Assembly: GCA_028583415.1 (NCBI GenBank)
Contig: CM053275.1
Coordinates: forward strand, 9,549,208-9,613,207
DNA length: 64,000 nucleotides
Direction: 5' to 3'
From: Protea cynaroides
Taxonomy: Eukaryota; Streptophyta; Magnoliopsida; Proteales; Proteaceae
In this document: piece by piece, positions 58,726-64,000 of the stretch
Numbering within the stretch: position 1 is the first letter of the stretch
Layout of the letters: each line of letters opens with the position of its first letter
Position numbers and translations under genes: made by a program
Notes under the pieces: generated by a model
Databases searched by the model: none
Told to the model about the DNA's origin: nothing
The model's input: the letters and a program-made list of their open reading frames with translations, nothing else

Positions 58726-60039
58726 TCAAAAAGCTGGAAGTGATGGGGGAGGCGGGGCCTCACGGTCTCTATCATAGTCCTCAGCGTATACCCTAGTCAA
58801 CCAAGCTATCTTAGTCTGGGTCATCTGGAGACTAGCTGTGAGGGCAGCCACACGCTGGTCGGTCACGCACTGAGCATCCATAAGCTCTCCCACCCACTGA
58901 TCGGACAAACGCTGGGCCTCTAGAAGCTCATCCATCTTCAAGTCAGACATACGTTGAGCCTCTCGTATCTCGTACAATATCCCCATCATGTCATCAGAAG
59001 GAGCATACGAAGGACCAGCTGCATGCGAAGGACTAACTGAAGAAGACGGACCAGCTCCAGTAGCATGAGCAGGCGATGGAGGAGGTACGGCATCTACATA
59101 CATGTATAGCCGATCGTCATCATCCCCATGAACCCCTGCTCCAACGGCTACTGCTGCTGCTGCTGCCTCAGCGTCAGCCATCTCCACTCGAGTGCGAGGG
59201 CGCACCATCGCATTCCTCTCCTCATCGCTGACCTGGGCATCCCGCATGCCCATCTTGCAGATGGCCTCCCAATCCAAAGGTGATGAGAAAGATTTCTCCT
59301 GAATCTTCTCATCCAACAAATCAACCCCCAGGCGGGTAAGCAATGTAGTGATCATGCGTCCATAAGGAAGGTTGCCAGTGTGACTAGGCAACGTGGCACT
59401 GATCATCGTCCGCATGATGATATAGGGAAGGCAGACGGGCTGCCAAGTGCATATGCAGTACAGCAGATACTGGGTCAACTAGGAGACCCTCTCGTAATGA
59501 CCACTCTGCGGTATCAGGTTATGCTGAATGATCTTGCAGTATACCCGTGGATCTGAACGCAGATAACTCTCTTTCATCTCCCAGCGATCAGGTCTGATTA
59601 GCTGACGATCGATCTCAGCCCTCATCTATAAAGAAAAGAACTGGGGCTCTCCAGGAGCACAGAACACCAAGGGGCCATCATAGGAAATGCCCAACAAGTC
59701 GGTCAGCTGCCGATAATCGAATGAAATATCAACCCCCTTGACGTAGCTAGTGATCCGAAGCTCACCACCTCTCTCAACATCTTTGTAATCTCCCACCACT
59801 TGGAGATTACAATAAAACTGGCATACCAAGTCAGGACAGGTACAGGCATCATAGGTGATGACAGGGAGCCATCCCATATCGCCAAAGGCCCCCTCCACAT
59901 TGAACAAGGCCAAGCTAGCCAAGTCCACTTTGCGGCCTCCCTCTACTTTCTTGCGAGCGTAGTGGGCATACTGCGTCTTGGCTTCATTGGAATAGAAGCA
60001 AAGACGGTCGCGAACCCTAGGTACCTTGGTACGAGCCAT
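58726..60039 (-). pseudogene. Antisense gene of E4, two stops
   Basis: 437 codons start MARTKVPRVRDRLCFYSNEA, five bases after a TTGCAG acceptor. Core blocks are FYCNLQVVGDYKDVERGGE, ISFDYRQLTDLLGISYDGP, YCKIIQHNLIPQSGHYERVS and LPYIIMRTMISATLPSHTGN. An Ala-rich and acidic linker and heptad-like repeats (EIREAQRMSDLKMDELLEAQ) follow, then TRVYAEDYDRDREAPPP. It is in one frame throughout, with a TAG at 59626-59628 and another near 59479. It is encoded opposite to gag and pol, as in E1 and E3. The N-terminal core recalls Transposase_32-like plant proteins, unverified. The function is unknown. Confidence 0.78.
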
Positions 60040-60044
60040 AGTAT

Positions 60045-60485
60045 CTGCAACTAACAAAGAAAATCAAATAATGGCTTAGTAGAGATGAAAAACCCAAAAT
60101 TTCGACATAATAATGACGTAAATGGGTCAAAAGCCTCACTTTCCACCCATACACATGGGCAAGAGGACTTACATAAATCCTAAACTAGCCTGTGAGACTC
60201 ATACAGTCAGAAATTTTAGCTAATGAGATTGAATTGGAAGAAATTTCAAGAAATTTGAAATCTCGACAAAATTAGGGCAAAAAAAGTAAATTTCGAGTTT
60301 CTCGATAACCAACCGATGAAACTCAAATATTTTTGAGGGCTTTCATTCCTCGAGTCACCAACAACAAAAGCCCCCAATAAAAATCAAATTTTTATGATTG
60401 GAAAAGTTTAATTTGAAAAATATGAGATATACGAGCAAAAACCTAGGTAAGGAAACCTAAAAACATGAAAATGTAGAAGACATAC
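60045..60485 (-). other. Spliced leader of the E4 antisense gene
   Basis: Intron 1 is 60485-60190 (CTACAG|GTATGTC to CTCACAG). The 17-nt exon is 60189-60173. Intron 2 is 60172-60045 (GTAAGTCC to AGTTGCAG). Lengths are 296 and 128 nt. Confidence 0.65.
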
Positions 60486-60639
60486 CTGTAGCGGAGGTGT
60501 AGACGATGAAACAAGAAGTGCAAACCACCAACGGATCAAAGTTGTCACTGTAGCAACTCAGAAGGACGAGACGAGTCAAAACGGAGAAGAAAGAATGGGA
60601 AATGGACTTTGAATCGGAACTTAAAAATCTGATTTTTAG

Positions 60640-60860
60640 TCCGGGGGTCGAAAAATTCGATTAAAACAATCGACCCACCCAACGACCCCCGCATCGACCC
60701 TCGGCTCTCGAGAATCTGACAGAGAACCAGGGGTCGCACCCTGGGTCGGACATCCTCCGACCCCCCCCCCCATCGACCCCGGCTCTCGGGAAGAATTGGT
60801 GATTTCCCAGGGTCGCATACTGAGGGTCGGACACCCATCGTCCCCCACCATCGACCCTAT
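60640..60860. promoter_or_regulatory. GGGTCGA cluster between the E4 antisense gene and gag
   Basis: GGGGGTCG, CATCGACCC, GGGTCGGACATCC and similar words recur on both strands. Confidence 0.55.
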
Positions 60861-60970
60861 AGTGAAAATACAACATTTTCGACAGAATGATCTGAAAATT
60901 TTGAAATTTGCATTTGTTAGTGGTTTTAAAATATGAGAATGAAGTATTTAATGATTGTCTCTCGTGTTCA

Positions 60971-62215
60971 ATGATTTCACGCAATCCCACTATCAGATTA
61001 ATTAGTGGCGGGACACCTGTGGGGGAGAATAGCCAGACATACCCAAAAATACAGGGGAACACGAACACAGCACCGTCCGTCATAAATGGGCAGACAAATC
61101 CTACAAATCTGCCAGCTCTACCTACAGACTTGGCCACAGTCGTAATGAACTTGGACCAACAGCTGCAGCAAATGCAACAGGCACAAGCTACTATACAAGC
61201 TACCATAGGCATAACTCTTCCAGCTGCACAGACACCTCCAATTCCAGCAAGACAGGCAAGCACAGCACCAGGGGGAAGTACCACAGTACCCCACGCACCT
61301 CAGACTCCTATCATGCAGGCTCTAGTACAAAATTCGGAGATAGCTCAAGGTGGATATCAATACCAACCACCTATGTATGGAGCGTATGTCCCACAGCAAC
61401 TAGACCACTCCAAACTGGTGGAGCGTTTTCTGACACTGAAGCCCAGAGAATTTAATGGCAAGCCAGCAGATCCTTTATGGCCGTCACACTTGGTAGACGA
61501 AATAGAAAGAAATTTTATGATGATGACACTAAATGAAGTAGAAAAAGTGTTGTGTGCCACATTTATGTTGAAAGGAGATGCACGCCATTGGTGGAGGTCT
61601 ACCAGGACTTATTTATTAACAAAGCATGCCCAACTGACTTGGGATATTTATAAGGAGGTGTTCTTTGAGAAATACTTTTCGAGAAGTTTCAAAGATTCTA
61701 TGGAAAGAGAGTTCCTGAGTTTATATCAGGGGCAGATGACCGTGGATGCATATCAACAGTGTTATGAAGAGCTGTTCTTCTTTGCACCCACCAGTATGCA
61801 GGAGGAAAACACCAAGACCCGAAGGTTCGTCATGGGACTTAGGGGAAGCATCCGCGAGCATGTTCTGGGACATGAAAAGAAAATCTATAATGAAGCGGCA
61901 CAAATTGCTCGAGTTATAGAATCGAGCCAGAAGGAGAGTTATTTCATGCAAAACAGAGGTATAAAAAGGCCAGTTGAAAATTCTTATAACGGAGGAAATA
62001 ACAAGACATTCAAACCCTTCCATGCTCAAGGCTTTACCGCTGCAACCAAGACTACTCCCGTAGCTCAACAACAACAAAATCCAATTACTGAAGGGATAAA
62101 ATGTTTTAACTGCAACCAAGTGGGACATATAGCAAGGGAATGTCCTAAGCCCAAGAAACAGCTACATCAAGGACATTTAGTTAATTGTATTACATTGTAT
62201 GAGCATGTAGACTAA
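60971..62215 (+). pseudogene. E4 gag, largely open
   Basis: It is about 415 codons. The start is uncertain, since comparison with E1 and E3 suggests a small shift near 60950-60970. A Gln-rich segment (DQQLQQMQQAQATIQATIGI) is followed by the capsid region (LKGDARHWWRSTRTYLLTKH, YFSRSFKDSMEREFLSLYQG, YEELFFFAPTSMQEE) and an intact zinc knuckle CFNCNQVGHIAREC. After KKQLHQG about 55 bp are deleted relative to E1, including the conserved PDVVTG tail and the predicted splice donor. The frame ends at YEHVD. Confidence 0.88.
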
Positions 62216-62232
62216 ACCAAAACAAATCACAG

Positions 62233-63137
62233 GTATCGTACCTATTAATGGAATTCCCGCCCAGAGTACTCTTTGATTCAGGAGCTATTCATTCCTTTAT
62301 ATCTGTGACATTTGGAAAGAAGTTAAATCTACCCCTTAAATCCTTAGACTGCAAACTACTTGTACGATCACCTATGGGATTAGAAGTGGAGTTAGAAAAA
62401 GGTTATGGACCATGTCCAGTTCTTATTGATGAAAAGACCTTGGATGCAACCTTGATCCAACTTGAGATGGCAGACTTTGACGTCATCTTGGGAATGGACT
62501 AGTTAGTTCGGCATTCTGTAACCCTATTGTGTGCCGAAAAGAAGCTGACATTTAAAGACAAGGAAGGAGTAGAGTTCAGTTTTTCGGGAACCAAACTTTC
62601 CCGTAAACAAAAGCTCATACTCTCTGCGCTAAAGGCTAAGAAGTGCCTTGAGAAAGGAGCAGTCGGGTATTTAGTATCTGTGGTCGACCTTACCAAAGAA
62701 GCACCATGGATGGAGGATATTGATATCGTGCATGATTTTCAGACGTATTTCCTGAAGAACTACCTGGATTACCACCCGACCGAGCCACAGAGTTTGTTAT
62801 AGATCTTATACCTGGAGCCGCACCAGTATCGAAAGCACCTTATCGAATGGCTCCTATCGAACTGAAGGAATTGAAAGTACAACTACAAGAACTACTAGAC
62901 AAGGGTTACATTTGCCCTATCATATCACCATGGGGAGCGCCAGTATTATTCATGAAGAAGAAGGACGGTAGCGTTCGATTGTGTATAAACTATCGAGAAC
63001 TGAATAAACTGACAATCAAGAATCGATATCCATTGCCTCGGATCGATGACCTATTCGATCAGTTGCAAGGTGCCAAAGTGTTCTCCAAGATCGATCTTCG
63101 GTCACGCTACCATCAGCTGAAGATTAAGGACGGTGAT
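62233..63137 (+). pseudogene. E4 pol fragment: protease and start of RT
   Basis: It follows an AATCACAG acceptor-like site. An extra C near 62264 shifts the first codons. Protease has LFDSGAIHSF (usual Thr is Ile). A TAG follows LGMD (62500-62502). A further shift lies near 62750 before LPDRAT-like sequence. RT begins MAPIELKELKVQLQELLDKG, passes FMKKKDGSVRLCINYRELNK and stops at YHQLKIKDGD, where an LTR is inserted. The FIDD active site, RNase H and integrase are absent. Confidence 0.88.
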
Positions 63138-64000
63138 TGTCACACCCCAATTCCACACTGTTCAGAATGGTGTGATGAACTGCTAAATAAACAACGGCTC
63201 AACCAGGATCTCTAATAGGCTATCCCCGCGTTATCCAAACTTTACACGCATCCACAATCATAATCAGAGTAATACACAATAGCATAAAATTTATAAATAA
63301 TATGAACTGAGAACTTAAATGATACCCATAAATAATAGCAAATTATTCTGTGTTTAACTAAGACATAAATATTTAAATATCAAATACATGTCTTATAAAT
63401 CCAATAAAGAAACCTACAAAAATATCTAATCGAATACACACGAGTTGCACTCGCAAAAGGAGTCGTGTGTATCGTCTTCAGCTCCAACTTCCATAGCTGC
63501 AACGTTTCTGTACGCCGACAGGTTCATATAATCTTCAACTGTATATCCTGCATCATCAACTAAAAATATTCGACGTCGAGGGGTGAGCACACAACACGGC
63601 TCAGTGAGTAGCCAAAACAATGCAACATTACATATGCATGCAAAAAGTCAATTCATATCTTTGGTCTTGGTTTATAGTTTGCAATGTGCAATAGAAAGGT
63701 TGGGTGGTCAAAGGTTAACGTTTATTGACACCGCCTCTATACACAGGGTGTGGAAGCCCGCCCGAAGGTTAACATTTATCGTCGTCCCCATCCACCCTAC
63801 CATAACATTATACAACAAAGGTTAACGTTTATTGCTATATAATGCTATACCAACACGTAAGCCCTGTTAGCGAGGGCTTGCAACCGGGCTCATTGCTAAC
63901 CAATCCTAATGCCAAACAAGTGTATCCAAGGCCTCACCCCAAGCATCCCCTCGGAACATCCATATAGATAGAGCTAAGGCCCCCGGTAGAGTCGAGACTA
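63138..64000 (-). repeat. LTR of a further family-1 element, continues past the window
   Basis: It starts TGTCACACCCCAATTCCACA and follows the 26686 LTR. If it is a 3' LTR, its element lies to the right of the window on the minus strand. Confidence 0.85.
63426..63554 (-). CDS. Conserved 43-codon LTR frame, copy 9
   Basis: It encodes DAGYTVEDYMNLSAYRNVAA through DSFCECNSCVFD and stop. Confidence 0.5.
   Translation of the reverse strand, partial: DAGYTVEDYMNLSAYRNVAAMEVGAEDDTHDSFCECNSCVFD

Larger units (their letters stand above)
56154..63137 (+). mobile_element. Tekay-like element E4, 3' truncated
   Basis: Plus-strand order is 5' LTR, primer site, antisense gene (minus), gag, start of pol. 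It is inserted in the LTR at 55696. RT is cut at KIKDGD by an LTR beginning TGTCACACC at 63138. Confidence 0.88.

Noticed and set aside
26686..63137. Any intact autonomous retrotransposon
   Set aside because: Every gag-pol set has stops, shifts or truncation; E2 is closest, with two stops in pol.

Overview
The window is plant nuclear DNA, almost certainly from an angiosperm with a retrotransposon-rich genome. The species cannot be named from sequence alone. Evidence for a plant is a Ty3/gypsy chromovirus pol with a C-terminal chromodomain-like tail, tRNA-iMet primer sites, Tat-type and Ogre-like elements, a degenerate plastid-type trnM, many MITEs and a plant-type cysteine-rich secreted peptide gene. 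Only one ordinary gene looks intact (21787-22345, minus strand).

Region 1 (1-14440) is a very large LTR retrotransposon with no visible coding capacity. A 5' LTR runs in from the left edge and ends near 4548. It is followed by a TGGCGACTCCACTGGGGAT primer site, about 8.6 kb of internal DNA made largely of tandem arrays, a polypurine tract at 13231, and a 3' LTR truncated in an AT microsatellite near 14440.

Region 2 (14440-24330) is a gene island. It holds two related minus-strand cysteine-rich peptide genes, one broken (17485-17961) and one intact. Around them are MITEs (one with its empty site preserved in a paralogous segment), microsatellites, a plastid trnM relic and probable LTR debris.

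Region 3 (24330-64000) is a nest of gypsy elements. Pieces of a Tat-lineage element (LTR and gag start at 24.3-25.5 kb, integrase and antisense ORF at 48.5-51.8 kb) flank or interleave with four Tekay-like elements: E1 (26686-37833, minus), E2 (39888-48490, minus), E3 (51889-55695, minus) and E4 (56154-63137, plus). Further LTR pieces lie at 25484, 37834, 55696 and 63138. All the elements are broken by stops, frameshifts or truncation.

The most interesting signal is in the Tekay-like elements. Each carries, between primer site and gag, a gene on the opposite strand. Its upstream architecture is conserved in three copies: intron of about 297 nt, 17-nt microexon, intron of about 127 nt, then an ATG. 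A 32-nt hairpin downstream of its stop keeps pairing by compensatory and G-U changes. Gag and pol appear to be joined by a 70-79 nt intron. Nine LTR copies from two LTR families share a 43-codon reading frame (stop included), collinear in eight, with changes mostly at third positions. Clusters of GGGTCGA/TCGACCC sit at both the LTR promoter and the promoter of the antisense gene. Together this suggests a retroelement lineage with an unusual RNA-processing programme and extra genes.
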